Of a stretch of 64,000 nt of DNA, positions 33,401 through 48,316 are shown piece after piece. The position numbers and the translations under genes were made by a program. Below the pieces are notes generated by a model, which was not told the origin of the DNA, made no database searches, and worked only from the letters and a program-made list of their open reading frames with translations. Positions within the stretch are counted from its first letter, which is position 1, and each line of letters starts with the position of its first letter. The DNA is from Puffinus mauretanicus (taxonomy: Eukaryota > Chordata > Aves > Procellariiformes > Procellariidae): NCBI GenBank assembly GCA_023333565.1, contig JAJKFH010002749.1, positions 1-64,000 on the forward strand, given 5' to 3'.

Positions 33401-35214
33401 ATCTCTCCTTTTGGTAACTCACTCTAGATCCTTCCTTATGAAATGTCTTCTCTGCTAAACCTCTTATAAATCACTGTGTGATGACAGCAGATTTGGGGTG
33501 ATCCCCACGAACACCTCACATCTAACCATACTGTATGCAACAGGTACTCCACGGCTCTTCTATCTTTTGAGATCCACACCTTATTTTCCTTTATGGAAGG
33601 CTCATTCCTTCAGAAAAGCTGGTAAAATATCACTGATGAGGGACACTAACGGTTACCTTCCAAAGGGTTCAAATTCAGACAAGCAGAAATAAGGCAGTAT
33701 TAAAGTTAAGCTCTCTCTGGCATCTTTCGTTCTTACCTCTCATTGCCTGTGCACCACCACATGGGTTTCAATTTCTTGGCTTTATGTTGTCATCTTTTTT
33801 CTTATGAAAGATCTGAACTTCAGGTGTGTTAGAAGACATTGTGTTTCTATGGAAATAAGACAATTTTAGCTGTAAGAGGAGCAGTATATCTGTCTTGAAG
33901 ACTGTCATCTTTTATGCCCTCTGGCTCACAGCTAATTACTGTATTTTCTTATATCCCTCTCCCAATTGTGAAAGAGAATAGACTTCACAGTGCACTGAGT
34001 AATTAGGAGGAAGCAAAGGATCATTAAAGAGGTGATCTGAAATACTCCAGCATGCCTTTATAAAGTTCTGTGGTTGCCTAGGACAAACTCCAGAGATATT
34101 AGGCAACAGCAGCTGAAGAGGGAGAAAAAACAACTCCCCAAAACAAGAATCAAATAAGAAGCACAAAAACATTAAAAATAAACGTGCTGTAGCTTCTGCT
34201 ACCAACCAACCCAGTCAATTCCGAACCAATGTGCAGGCTACTACTGGATAATTCATAAAAACTCACAGGAAGGGAAATTCTGCACTAAAAGTAAGCTTAA
34301 AAAATTATAATAATCCTGATTTTCTGCTGAGGAGGTTCAGCAGACCTAGCCACTACATGTTCAACCATTAGAGAAGGCACTTTGCCAGCTCTGACTCATC
34401 TGGAGCCAGGTTCAGCCATTTAGGAGTAATTAGGGCCATTTCAGAGTAGTCCTCTTCCACTCCTGCGGCTGCTCATTGGAACAGGCAGTAGCTGAGTGTC
34501 TTGCAGAGCAGGTGATAGAAGAAGGCAAGTGCAAGCAAAGTGGGTTTTGCTGGTGACATATGCATATCAAAAGCCACAGAATTGCCCTGGGGGAAAATGG
34601 CACGTGCATACCTCAGGCAAACCTGGAACACAGAGATAACTATTGTCAGGAGAAGGGGTGCCACCTCTTAGAGCTGGGGGGGGAACTTGAGAGGAAGTTT
34701 TTAGGTGAATGTTATTGAGGAAAGAATTATGCTTAAGAATTCTGAATCTCTCAATAATAGCAGATCAGTATCTTCAGCACAGCAGGCATTTGGGGAGGGA
34801 AAACATGTGGCGGTATTTCATGAAGAACCTGATCTTCTTTTCTTTGTTACAAAAGGTTTGCAAGAACTATTTGCCCAACTACAGGTTAGCTCTAGTTTAA
34901 CATACCTGGACATCTGCCACCTCATGATTGTCCCACTCAGAAAAATAATGGGGGGAAAAAAAAAAAACCCAGAAGCTGAGCAATCAAGTTTTAGCAAATT
35001 ATTCTCTTTTCCCTCTCCACTTCCCTTCCTTATTCTCCCTGTCGCTGATAACAGCAAAGATCTTTATATTCTTGCAGCTGATGCTCAGCACATCCTGACC
35101 TACAATGTGGTGTTGAGAGTTTTGGTATAGGTCATTTAAAAATCTAAATTAGAGATTATGATGAAGTACAGATATTCCCAGCCCATAAATTCTGGAGGGG
35201 TTTGTTGGTTGTTT
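27455..35214. other. Gene-poor stretch, part 1
   Basis: AT-rich with a somewhat GC-richer patch at 28550-28740. I see no exon, RNA gene or interspersed repeat that I can support. It could be intergenic or intronic to a gene with exons outside the window. Confidence 0.4.
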
Positions 35215-35234
35215 CTTTTTTTTTTTTTTTTTTA
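35215..35234. repeat. Poly(T) tract
   Basis: Twenty consecutive T. A shorter poly(A) run lies near 35813-35830. Confidence 0.9.
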
Positions 35235-38200
35235 CATTGCCCTTTTAATTAATCTACTTATGTGCCATTTTTCTCAGACATAATGACAGAACTGTGTTTA
35301 TTACAGGTAGAGGAAACAGGAATTATGTCAAACCTGAACAGAATGGGAAGAAAAAGTGTCATCAGGTACAGCATGACCAGTTTCAATTTCACATTTAAAA
35401 CAATTTGTATAACAGTGTAGCAAATAGACATATTTCTGTACCTGAAAAAGCTTTAGAAGTATAGCAGTGCTTTTTCTCACAGTTTTTTCATACTTGTCAC
35501 AAAAACTTACACTGTCTGGGAAAGGAAACATTCTAGGCATATGACCTGTTATTAATTTTACCAACTTCTAAAATTCCTCACTTCCTTCACTTCAAGAACA
35601 AGCTTTTTACTTCACCAACTCAGAGGTTTTCTTTAAGGAAAAAAAATGAGAAAAAAAAACCCAAAACTTCTAACTCAGAATTATTAGATTCCATATCTTT
35701 CATAACAGTTCTACCAAAACATCCTAAAGAAATAAAAGAACAGCAGAATTAGCTGGAAGGAGACACAGAAAAGGAGGGGCAGAGATAACAAAAGGGGATT
35801 TTAACTTCAGGGGGAAAAAAAAAAAAAAAGACAGAAAAGTGCAAAAGTTCACAGGAGTTCTGGACAGTTCCCATGGAGCGCCCAGTTCTACAGCAAGGTC
35901 ATGCTGAACAAAGGAGGACTAACTAGGAAGAAGCCAAGGTAGCAGAAGTCAGTCAGATGAAGAGATGAAGGAGAAAGATTTTTGCAAACCATATTTGAAT
36001 CAAGTACCTGGAGACTCTTTAAGCTGAAGTTGGGGCTGGGGGGGATTTTGCTAAATAACTGTGCTTCAACATGTTGAACTCTGACACCTTGGCTCTTTGG
36101 ATCCCAAGATCTTCATGTGCTCATGATCATATCCTTGTGCCTAAGAGTAGGAAATAGAGGGATGACTTAGACACAGGGTCCTGAAGTGGGCAATGATGAT
36201 GCAAATGTTGATATACTTCTTTCGGACTTCATTTTCTAAAACTCAGTTTCCTCATCTAAATGAAAACAATGATACTTACTAATTACACAGAATGGAGGAA
36301 GAATGTGATTTTATGTTTCCTCTGTAATGCAATAAAACTATACTGCCCATGCTTGGCTAAATAGATTAAAAAACACTCATTCTCAAATGCGAACTTTGGT
36401 TATTACCCTTCTAGCTGAATTCATACCCACAAATATTCCAGTGTTCTTTCTCCTCCCAGACGTAATCCTAAATCACAGCTCACAGGCACAAGTTAGAGCT
36501 ACAGTGAATTCAGCAATCCAAAACAATAGTTGCACAGAATCAACTGACAATGGGTATTTGCATCAGGAAAAAAAAAGTATTCTACCAAAAGGTTTTGTTG
36601 CATTCATTAGATGAGCTATCTTTAGAGAATTCCTTGGTTTTAACTATCTAGTAAGCATTTCTAAATGTTCTAACTTTTCCAAATTTTAATGGATTTATTC
36701 ACTGACATCTGAGTTCTGAGTGTTCTGAACAGGTTCAACTAAAAATTTTTATTTTAAATAAATGTATATGTTACACTGTAAGTATGCACTTTGTTTTCTT
36801 CCAGTTATACTGTTTGTTTCAGTATATTGTGAATTACACTTTTTTTCCTTGCTTTGCTATTTCTGTTTGTCTTTTATGGATGTAGCTGATTAAACTTTAA
36901 TAACTTAAGGATAGTGTTTACATTCTTTCTCTTGAGCCCTTATGTTTGATACATTTCACATTTGAATTTATTTCCAGTCTGCAGAGAAATGGAATGTGTG
37001 CTTCAGAATTGTCTTCTAGCGTTTTCCATGCTCTTTGCATTTGTATTAATACATAATTACATAGTTATTAATAGCTTTTAAAAACAGGAATTGGATCTTT
37101 CTTCATTTTTTATTTTCTCAATTGCAGGAATCATAAAAATCTTTGGTTTATTGCTCTTTGGAAGGGCATCGTTCCTACTCTATGAGCTCTGTGCTAAACC
37201 ATTCCTTTAGTCCAGAAGAAAAGGAAAATTATATTAACACTGAGCTGAAAACATGCAGATACTTCCCTGCTCTTTTCCAAACAATTCACCGAACACTCAG
37301 CGTCTGAAGGCCACTAACAGCCATGTGACAACCAGTCAAGTCAGCACTTCTAAAGGTCAAAATTTTCCATATAACTGAAATCAAAGCTGAGACTTTCAGT
37401 ACTGCATACAGGGGTTTCATTTTCAGGCATTCAGTGAGCTAAATATCTCTGGATAAACTAGCAGGGACTGATTCCTAGCGTACCGACCTACATCTCCGCC
37501 CCTCCTGCCTGTCTGGGCAGCCAGAGAAGCTGTGGAGCATACCTGCTCCTCAGGGAAGAGCCTCTTTTACTTTTAAAATTGAAGAGGTGTTCAAACACCA
37601 CGGCTGCATTTTCAACTGCTCTGTGCTCAGCAGCTTCTAGTCCAGTCCCTGAGAGCCACAGCACGCCGATTATGCGGCACAGGTCCCTCTCTTCAGAGAG
37701 AGGGGCTAATCTGTATAAGGACATCAGAACCATATCGTTTGTGGAAGTGCTGAGGGCCTTCCTGGTCACACCCATATCACAAGGGATTTCTCTACCAGCT
37801 TCCATAGGTAAAGATCATTTGTCAGCTACTTGGTCATATTTTAGCGGAGGCAGCTAACATGTGACTGTGTTTACAGATTAACAGATTTTTTGGGCTGGGG
37901 CAATTAAGCAGATTACCTCAGATTTCCTTCATCTCAGAAGTCATCCACTTACTTCTGGCGTGATCCCAGAAGTAGCTTATGATTGATGAAGCCTGAATTT
38001 CAGACAAGCATCCAGGCTTTTTCACCTCAGCTAACATTTTGGAAACACATACATATTAGTAGAGTATAGCTATGTGAAACTTTGGTTATTTGCTGTGATG
38101 CTTTATGTCCTAGTGACCAGAGAGCACTACACAGAGCTCACAGAAATTATCACAACCCTGAATGAAAGCTGGAAGTAGGAAACATCACGTAAGGGGAGGC

Positions 38201-41200
38201 AGTTACAGCGTGTACATATTCTGTTCATGAAATCACAATAGCTGAAGGAAAAAGTGAAAACTGGGGTGTTAGCACAGGAGGACAAAGAATCTCTTTTCTC
38301 CTACATCCTCACTAGCCTTACACAGATCATTAGCTCCAGGCTGTAGCTTGTCACCTTTGAAATGCTTTTTTTTTTTTTAAATATGGCTACCCTCTGACAA
38401 ATGGATTCTGGACATGGACAGCTCAATCTCTGCACACGCAGTAGTTTCCATGGCAACATGGCAAAACTCAACAGACCAATTAGAAAGTAAATAGTTATTG
38501 CATATCTGGGATACTTCCACTGACAGAGGACTTCAAAAGAAAAGGTGGATCCCTCTCAATTACCCACCTTTCAGAAAGATCTCATGAGAAACCATAAACA
38601 GATAGAAAAAAAGAGCTTTGGGTTCTAAGTTTCCAGCCAGGTTTACATCTTAGTTTTAGGCACAGGGAAAAACAAGTGTTCCCACAAACACAGAATCTCA
38701 CCGTCTTAAAAACTGTCACCAAAAGAGATCCAGAAAAGGCTGAGTATCTTGCAGAAGTGAGGAATTAACTGCCTTTCACTTATTCCTGAAAGCAGTATAC
38801 ATGCTCTTACTCCAACTATGTCATGTGAACAGTGGCAAGGTGTTAAACACTCCATTGAAGAACTGGAGAACAGACCCTTTTTCCCCATAGTCCTAACAGT
38901 TACAGAAATGAAATTGTGAAAAGGAGAAAGAGATGGAAATTAAATCTTAGTCTAGCAGCCACTCACTACTGATGTAAGTGGAAGCAGACTGAATTCTTTG
39001 TCTCTGCTCCCCATCTAACCTCTAGCAATATCATGTATTCAGTGTGTCTGACTACTTAGATTTTCTCATCTCCTGGCCAGGCAACTTTCTTGCTGTGCCT
39101 ATGTGCAGTACCTCATCACAGACATAGCGCTGGCTGATGACTGAGACAACACAAGGATATTGCTAATAATTTGCAGAAAAGCTCTTCAGATACATTGTTC
39201 AAAGCATTTTAAAATTATCTAAAAGTGCAGGCTCTGAGACACGACCATCTGACAAAGACTTCTTCCTGATATGTGCAAAATTCAGGCAGATTAAGTGTAA
39301 GGATAGAGGAGCATTTTGCAAAATAAATCCTAAAACTAGATATCTTAGAACAAGGATGGTATGGGAAGATCTTTAAATCAGCTAAGCAGCTGACTAATTG
39401 TAAAAAAATTGTTAGGAAGGAGCATAACAAGTAACACTTGGAAGAAACAGAGAAGAAAGCAGTGGCTGGAGGAAGATCCGTTGTTTCCTGTGGTTTCTAA
39501 ACCTCATTACGACAAAAAGCATAAATGTTCACAGTGAGAGAAAGACTTGCTCCATTGCCTTGGTTTGTGAAATGGGGATTTCCAAGCCTGGAGGAATGGG
39601 TGTCTCGACTCAGTGGAGAAAACTGCTGCTGCAATTTGAGTGGTCTTTAGAAATGCACTTTAGAAAGACCATGGAAGAGACAGCAGTTTCTAGGGTGCTT
39701 GGTCAAAGATTGTTCCATGCTTATTTATACCAAACATACACACAAAGTCCTCTGGAGACCCACCGAAGAGGGGAAGTTTCCTTATTTCAAACAAAATTTA
39801 AAATCTTATTGAATTTCCAATTAATGCTCTCTGTTAAATTTGTCATGCACTCCAAGGGATCTGGCACTATATGATCAGAACAAATTAACACTTGCTCTCC
39901 CTCTTTATCAATTTCTATATTTTAAAGTAATCTTTTATAGCTCAAATGAAAGGTATTTAACTTTCTCACCTGAGCTCAAACCTCTATTGCCAAGTCATTC
40001 TGTCCCTCCATTCCTCTTAGGATACGTGATTTTTGTCTTTTTGTCAACCAGTTAGAGGCTACCAAAAAGACTGAGATCATGCCAGCATGAAGGAAATAAT
40101 TTCTTCCACAGTGAACTCTCAGATCACCGGTGTCCCGAGTATGTACAAAAGAAGATGCTATTGCCTGAATTTTCTTTATCAATGAACTCTTAAATCTCTA
40201 GCTTCCTTGCTATATGACTGCCAAATAACCTTGGAAGAGAAAGTAATAAAGATAAACAATGTCATTGAAAGCAGGCTGCTAAATCCAAGTAGTTCTTTGA
40301 GAGTGATTATTTATCACTAAATCACAGGAAAATATTAAAAGGTTACTGAGTCAATAGGATATAAGTGCAATAAGAATGTGAAGCTGTAGGAATTGAAGAT
40401 TTTGATCGTTCAGCATGCCAAGGGCAATCTTACCGCTACCATCTTTTTTTTCCATTTTTAGTTCACATTGCCTAGGAAAAAAAAATCTTCTTCAAACCAA
40501 GAAATTTACGAATTGCACTATGAGCTTAGGTATTTCCCCCCATAATATCTTCTCATATATTACGTGAAGTGGAGCATTTACACCACTGGCATCAGCTACT
40601 AATTACTTGCTTTGTCCTGTGGCAGCACATCAAGGAATGGAAGCCACCATTGATTCCTTGCATTCAGCTCCATTCAAACCTGTCTAAAATTGCAGTGTAT
40701 GCCTCAAAGGCTCTACAGTCTAAATCGTGAAGGTTTTTCCCATTAATTTCAGTGATCTTTGGAGCAGATCCTTGGACTTCTTTTCAGATAAAATAGAATT
40801 TTATTAGCACAGGGCAAGGATCTGATTGACTAAAATGACTGGAAAGAGTAACAGGAATAAGGGTTTAATTAATCTTAACATTTTATCCCCACCACGCATT
40901 TCAAAGGGCTATTCTGCACACTTATGATGTCACTTTATAGACGATTATTATTGACTGATGCAGCAGCAGCAAAGTGACCCAGTCAAAACCAGGGCTAGTA
41001 CCACAAGATACTAAGCACTCTGCAAACACAAAGGACTGTCCCACCCTACAAACTTGTAATCTACGCAAAGTACAGACACACAGTTTGTAACAGTTTTCCA
41101 GTGAGGCAGCCAAAATAATGAAGATTTTTAAACTGACCCTGACCTTAGAGCATGACACTTAGCAAATTAGCCAGGAGACACTGACTTGTAATGGTTCAGC

Positions 41201-44200
41201 CTCAGTGATCAACCTACAGAGTGCAATCAACCTGCTGCAGGTTGTTCTTGAAAAAAATTGCCAAGAGCCATCTGATTGTTTGCAAACACTAAGAATGTGT
41301 GAGTTAACAAACATTCTTGTGGAGACAGCATGAATTTCATCCATGATCAGTAACACTCAGTGTCAGTCAAAATTAAGAAGTCCTTTTAACAGAGAAAATC
41401 TGGAGAAGTTAAGTGAGAGATCATGTATGCTGAAATCAAGATATGTTGCTGAAGTCAAGAAATAAAGCTGCAATCACATAAAAATATTAGAAAAGGAGCT
41501 AACGAATGCACATAAAAGAGAGACAATTGAAAAAACTGATTCAAATGTCATGTTTTTTCTAATACAGTTTCAAGAAAACATGAAAGAAATGACACAAAAA
41601 AACCCAGCAGTCCTCCAAAAAGAGCCTCCAAATTGAACAGTTTAAAGATAACAGAATACATACAGCTGGATAAGCCAGGTCAGGGAAACTTTGAGAAAGG
41701 TTATCAAATTGAAAGCAAAAATCAAAGGAAATTATGATGAGGAAATGATTGCAAACCAGTAACTAGAGCCATTTGGTCTGGAATGACTTTCAGGAGCTGC
41801 TTTTGAAAAGCCCTGACCTGTACACCCCAGATCGTATTAGCAGATTCTGCTAAACTCTGACTATCATTACTAAAACCAGTGCAAGAGTCAGCAGCATCAC
41901 AACGGGATTTTCTCTTCTGGGCACTTAATTTGAGGCAAAAAAACCCATGTATTTGTTCACAATAAGCAAGTTCTCACCTCAGATGCAACTTGACCCTTCA
42001 ATAATTCATATTCAACCCACAAGGGACCACACAAGACCATTACTTAAGCAGTAGCATGCACTTGTTTAGGGAGAAAATCATGTTGAGGAACAAAACTTAA
42101 TCAAAAATTTGTACACAACAATATGCAAAGGGGAAACAAAGTAAGATTTGGGAGTGGAGCACGGCAGTTCAGGCAGCAATGTCATTTCAGACCATTAGTC
42201 TACAAGGACAGAGGTCAGGCACTGAAACAGTTTTCTCTTCCCAAATGTGAAAATGCCTGAAAAGTTGAATAACTGATAAAAGAGCTAAAAGAGAGAAATG
42301 TCTGTAAATTTAAAAAATGCAAAAAGCTACATATCAGGAGTTGCTGCATCTGGCAGCCCGACACAGGCGAGGCTTTCACAACTTCATGCCCCAGGTCCGA
42401 TGGGTAGTGAGGCTGAGCATGCATTCCCAGTAGGTACACATATAGAAACACACTTGTATAACACCTACATTCATGTACAGACAGACATGCAGACTAACAT
42501 GGACAGAAAACAGACAGTTTGAGGAGCCGAGGGCAGCCTTTCAAAGGGAGTATCACCATCCTTTCATATATGGGGAAAAAAGCACAATGTCAGTAAAGAT
42601 GCTTTGCAGGATAATTTAGAAGGCAAAACCAAAGGAAAGTACACTGCCTTTTATATGCTTGCAGATCATAACCAAAGCAACATGCAATTCATTTCCAAGT
42701 AAAAACCAATGTTTCCTGTGGAGTTTCCTTTACAAATTAGAAGCCTTTATGGGACATTGGGGTACAGGTTGTAAATACAGTATGGAAGACCACTGTGTTT
42801 GCCTGTTGATGGCACTTTTGACTTAGCAGAGAACTCAGTGCTTGTTAGAAAACCACAGATGTTGCCCTGGCACAAGAGGAGAGCAGGTAAAATATTCCAT
42901 TGCATCAGTGTGCTCAGAAAATCTGGAGGAGGAGATTGTTCTGTCTGAACAGCAGAGCCTTGGTATCTTCTGAAAAGGGTCAGTGGCTCAGACAAGTTGC
43001 AGGGTTTCATGTCTTTGATGCTGGTTTAATAGAACATAGATCCTACAGCTGTCCCAGTGTAAGTACTAATTGAATTTCCAAATTTCCAATAAATTAAATT
43101 AAGTTTCCAGATTTCCAACTTATTTCCAATAAGTACTAATTAAATTTCCAAATTCCTCAGAGAGCTTGCTAAGTAATGCTCAGAATGTGAGGAAACTGTT
43201 AATATACCCAGCTCTGCTCTTCAACCCAGAAAAGATGGAGTACCTGCTGAAATGACAGATGATACAATAGACTTTAAATGGAGACAGTGAATTGTTATGC
43301 TTGTGCATGAAAACCATCTTGTAACACTGAAGAGGGCACTGTCTCCCTCTCTGAGCTCTGTCTTCATCCTCCCTAACAGAAGGCTGAGGGAAAACAGCAC
43401 TTAGTCCTGCTCAGGACCTTCTTTCTCTTCACAGCCTGGTAAACTGAAAATAATTCTTTTTCATTTGAATCTTACTTACTACAGATCATGGACGACACAG
43501 GCACCAGAAGCATGCCAGCATGGAGTGATGTATTTCTACAAAGCAGCTCAGAGCAGTTAATGAACGTTTCTCACAGCTCATTAATGAAATGCTGAGAATT
43601 ACATTGACCGCTCCTTCTTTTCCCAGTCAAGGCTGTAACTTCACCTGTGTAAATCACAAAAGCAGACTCAGGCCTGACTCGGCAAGGGGAGGTATGTGTT
43701 CTCACAGACAACCTGACTTTGCCTCTTGTCTTGTCCACCTATGTTTTGAGTTATGCCACATCGTCCTTGTAGGGAACTACTTGCAGTTTTCTTCTGGCTG
43801 GACTTTCAGGCGCTGCACTGGCGGTGACAGGGACCATATCTCGGAGAAATTATGGGCAACATTAATCAAAAAGTCAGCCAATGGCAGACCTACCACAGAA
43901 ACTGTTATCCCAGTTATTGCAGGAACTGAGATCCAGGCTTATTCCAGGCTGGCTGTGTCCTCTATGACACAGAGGCCTCAAAACAGCCCTTTTCATTGGA
44001 TTTGCCCAATACATGCAGGGAAGACTTCCCTACAATTCTCAATCTCTTGGTTAATAATCAAGCCATTACAGTGAAATGGCCAGTTCAGAATGACAGTCTG
44101 GCATCCATTTCTTATAAAATGGCAATCATCTGAGGGGGACTGCAGAACCTTACATGTCTTATGGCAGTTTCCACTTCCAAGTAAATATGATTCCGAAATA

Positions 44201-47200
44201 CCAGAATGACAAAATATACTGCTGAGGGAAACACAAAGAAGTCACTATGTCATAGTATGTAGTCATCACTTTGTGCAATGTTCATTGACTTGTACAAAAT
44301 GAAGAAACTTTATTTCCTGGTGAGAAGTTAAAGTGGTACAGGTCTATTTATAGCGCGCACACACACAAAGAAAACCTATCAATCTGTACAGTGCAACTTT
44401 CGTCTCATTTTTCAGTCATCCTGAATATTTTTGGTTACAAAGAACAGAAATAGATGGCAAACTAATTAACTCATTGACTTGATTCTCCCATTCAAAATCT
44501 TTTGGAAATAGCAGAGGACACAAAGCATCATCCTTTATTGCAGGACTCAGTGTACTGCACATATCTGGGGTTGCACTTTGGTTGCCTTGCCTGGTTTTTT
44601 CTTTTACAAAAAAAACCCTGTAAATGCAACACATATAAATGATCTTCAGTTCCAGAAAGTTTATGCTCATTTTATGCAAATATTTAATCCTCTGTTAAAT
44701 AAAACATGAGCAGATACTGTACTTACTGTCATAAGCACTTCATTAAACACACTCTTGGTCATATTTAATGTAGTAGAAATTGTTTGCTAAAGGACCAGAT
44801 CAGTTAGCACCTACTGGCTTAAATTTTGCAATCCCCACTAGCCAAGCTGTGCAAACAATTTTCAGTTTGATGGTCAGACATAAAAATGGGAGAGCTTCTG
44901 AGAGTTCTGAGAGCTATAACAAAGTCACTCTTGAACAAATTTTGGAAAAGGTTTAATTGGATGTTGGAAAACTCAGTTCCAAAACACAATATTGAAATAT
45001 CAATTTTAAAATGCACTTGTAGATGTTTAATTCATTAAATTTGATTAATTGGATACACAAAAATGGCAACAGCACTTTTATGCAGTTCAATCTACTAATA
45101 TTTTTCATTTTTGCCTAATACAGTCATCCAGCTAAACAGTCACGCAACTCTAACAGGGATTTCACTGCATCATTCTTGTTCCTCCAGCCCCAGAGTTAAT
45201 TCCCCAACTGCTCCCACTCTTTAAGTTACCCAGGAAAGAAATTCTGGATTCTGAAGAAATCCTTCTGCTCTGACTGCAGCCTCCAGCTCTGTGGGGAAGG
45301 AGTGGATATTCATAGGTGTGTCAGTACTCTAGCCAAAGCAGAGCCCTGACTCACCTACAAATCACAGACGTACTAACCAGGATAAAATTAATATTATCTT
45401 GCCTTGAACTTGAATATAGGTGTACTAGAATGGTATAAAAATAGCATGTAAATTTTTTGTAATGCTGTGAGCCAGGCACAGTTTTAGATAAGGGTGTGAG
45501 CAGTGTGATCATCCAAAAGGCAATGGTGGGTAAAGTTGAACATAGGAGGCAAGCAAGTAAGAAAAGTGGTGAGAGAGATGTACACAAGATAAGCACAAGG
45601 GACTGCAGAGAGGCAGAACGCCCTCCCAAATACACAAGAAGGATGAGTGGGAAGACAAAAGAAATCAAACTAAGCAAAAGAGTGAGCAGAAGAGACACAC
45701 ACACACCCCCTGAGGAAAGGGAGGGCAACAGCATAAACACAGGCATGAGGAAGGAGAACCTGAGAAGAAAGAAAACAAATTCAGTTTAGTTCTGATTTTT
45801 CTCACTGAGGATCTCTCAAGCCTGCTCACCTTGACCTCAGGACAAGCAACCACCAGGGACTTCAGCCATATGGACTCACTATATGACATCAGCTCCATGA
45901 TACTGTAAAACCCACAGCTAATTCAGAATACAACTGTTTAAGTTAATAGTTTTCTATATGTACAGGTATTGATTAATGTTGTGTAAGAACTGCCCATCAG
46001 CACCAAGTGCATCATTAATCAATGAATTCAATAAAGTTCAAAACTGGCCTGATTTGTCAGTCCTCTAAACACTCCCATCATAGCAATCCCTAGTTCCCTG
46101 AATTATAAAGATAGATAGATAGTTGTAGATACATACAGATATATTCTGTTGCAACTGCAACAGTATAAATAGGAACAAGTATTTTACAGTGTGTACAGGA
46201 TCTCCCAAGAAAGGAATCAAGTCTATACAGACTTCTAGCAAAAGCAGAAAATTCTAAATTTAAGCCAGACGGGTTGAAGTGGGTAATCCCTTAATATTAC
46301 TAGGACATCATTAGCAATTTATTTTATATGGTAAGTCATAATTTAATTTTTAAAATCTACTTCAAAATCATGTTTCTTTTCTGACTTGTCAATTGATTCG
46401 TTTCTTCATACCAGACCTCTCAAGTAACTTCACATACAAAAAAACAACTGCCGACTCAAAGAGCAAGAAAAAAACAAAACAGCTACTCTGCTGTACAGGG
46501 ACAGTCTTGTAAGTAACAATAGGCTCATGACCTTCCCACTGGTTTTCGTTCTTGCTGCTCAGACCAAACCGGCATAAGTATTTTGCTTACCAAAAAAATG
46601 AAGCCACAAAGATTTGTATGAAAAGGAGAGGATTATCCGGGTCTGAAAAAAAAAGAGGAATGCAAAAATGAGGACACAGTTTCTAGAAGGGTGGGAAATG
46701 AGGAAAATGACAAGTGGAATATGAAGCGAGTTTGTGGCAGTGCTCTTATCTGAGGTATTTAAAGAAATAGGAAAAAACACTGCTGGCAAAGGGGAGTAGC
46801 AAACCTCCACCAATGGCCATACCTAGAAAAGGACAATTCCCCTCCAGCACCAGCAGTTCCCTTTGTGGCCACCAGTCCCAGCACCATGGCAAACCCCTCT
46901 GTGCCGAGCTGTGAGCACAGGGGACTGTTCTTTAAAAGGTACCTGACACATAGCATTGATGGGAACTTGCTATTATTTATGTCTTTGAAACTCTCCTTTG
47001 AGGATCACAGCACTCTCTTGGGTTTCTGATCACACACATGGTTTAAGAGAGTCCTTAATGATATGGACATTAGAGACAGGAATTCATTGGTCTGCTGTCC
47101 CCCGTTCAAAAAGTTTTAGGTTCCATCTAGTGCCTAATGCGAAGCTTAATTTGTCTGATCCATCCCGAATGCCAAAGAAGACTCAGTGTCCTCTTCCCAA

Positions 47201-48116
47201 TAGACCTTGGCTCGGTGCTCCCTGTAATAATGAACAGGTTTCTCTAAAGCCTAAATACATTGTAACAGTGTTCATTCCATAATTACATACAACTATACAG
47301 TACTGTTGATTTAAAATGATCCATGAAAGCAAAGAAACCAGACACAAATCTCTTAAGGCCACGTATACTTAAGATGGTTCAAAGCGGACAAGAAAGTTGC
47401 AGCTTTCAGGTACGTGCCTTTTCTAATAATTTGGCATCCAAGACAGAGTTAGACTGCTAGTAAGTGATTATTTAAAGAAGACTTATGCCAATCTTTCTGC
47501 AGTACTCACTTGCACATTTTCTTCCATCTAACCAGTTATCTAACCACAAGAAATAAAAAAACAAGCTAAACCTCAAGCACCCTCTGGCAACAGGGCTTGA
47601 AGTAAGGGGGGGATGTAATTTTCAGAAACTGAGATTTCAGCATTTTCACTCACATTTAACAAATCTTAATGTAGTTTGAACTTCATTGGCCAACAAAAGT
47701 TTAAAATAAAAGCTACTCTGCACTGGGTTTGGTCATCTTTCACATTACAATTAGATCAAAGGTTTTTGCTGCATGTAGTGTTAGTCCCATGTTTTCAGGA
47801 CATGTAGTTCTCTCATGGATCTTCTGAAGTCTTTTCTGTTCCAGCCTTTAGATCAGCTTACATTCTATCATCCAAGTATGACCACCTCCCAGAAAAAAAA
47901 TTGTGGCAATTTTCTCCTTCGGGATCATTTCTCACTTACTTGAAATACTGAGGACCAGAGACTTTGAAGTTGGCAGGCTGATTTACTGCAGTTTAGGATT
48001 TGGACCTTTTGGGAATGACAAGGTGCAGGCAGTGAAGCTGTTATAAATAGAACAGAATGATTTCAGTATGTCCGACTCCATAAATCAAGCAATAACTCTA
48101 CATTTTCTCATTTCAG
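35235..48116. other. Gene-poor stretch, part 2
   Basis: AT-rich. Small local structures only: a (GATA)4 run near 46109, and a partial duplication of a TAAGTACTAATT(G/A)AATTTCC segment at 43060 and 43130. ORFs such as 43589-44074 and 45496-45789 (plus) show no domain and no convincing splice context. Confidence 0.4.
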
Positions 48117-48316
48117 ATGCCATTAGAAATAACCATTTGTATCAAAGGTCTCTCAGTCTCCAGGAAGATAACCTAACTGGATTGTCCCATCTTCTCACAG
48201 GAAACTCTTTGGAGGCTCAGGTCGTGCCTCTTTCTCCGCCTCCTGTGCAGCTGAGCGGCCCCAAGTCCCCAGCCAACGTCCGACCTGGAGGCAGACCACT
48301 GGCTGTGCCTCACTAG
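48117..48316 (+). other. Candidate terminal coding exon of an unknown gene
   Basis: A good acceptor (CATTTTCTCATTTCAG) is followed by a 66-residue open stretch ending in TAG at 48314-48316, entering with one base of the codon from the previous exon. The second half becomes GC-richer with G/C-ending codons, unlike neighbouring DNA, and encodes a Ser/Pro-rich C-terminus (PLSPPPVQLSGPKSP). An AATAAA at 48613 would give a ~300 bp 3' UTR. I do not recognise the protein. It could equally be a non-coding transcript exon or chance. Confidence 0.3.

Noticed and set aside
43589..44074. 161-codon plus-strand ORF
   Set aside because: No recognisable domain, mixed low-quality composition and no convincing splice context; compatible with chance in a 64 kb window.
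45496..45789. 97-codon Lys/Arg-rich ORF
   Set aside because: It arises from a purine-rich strand and has no domain or conserved motif.
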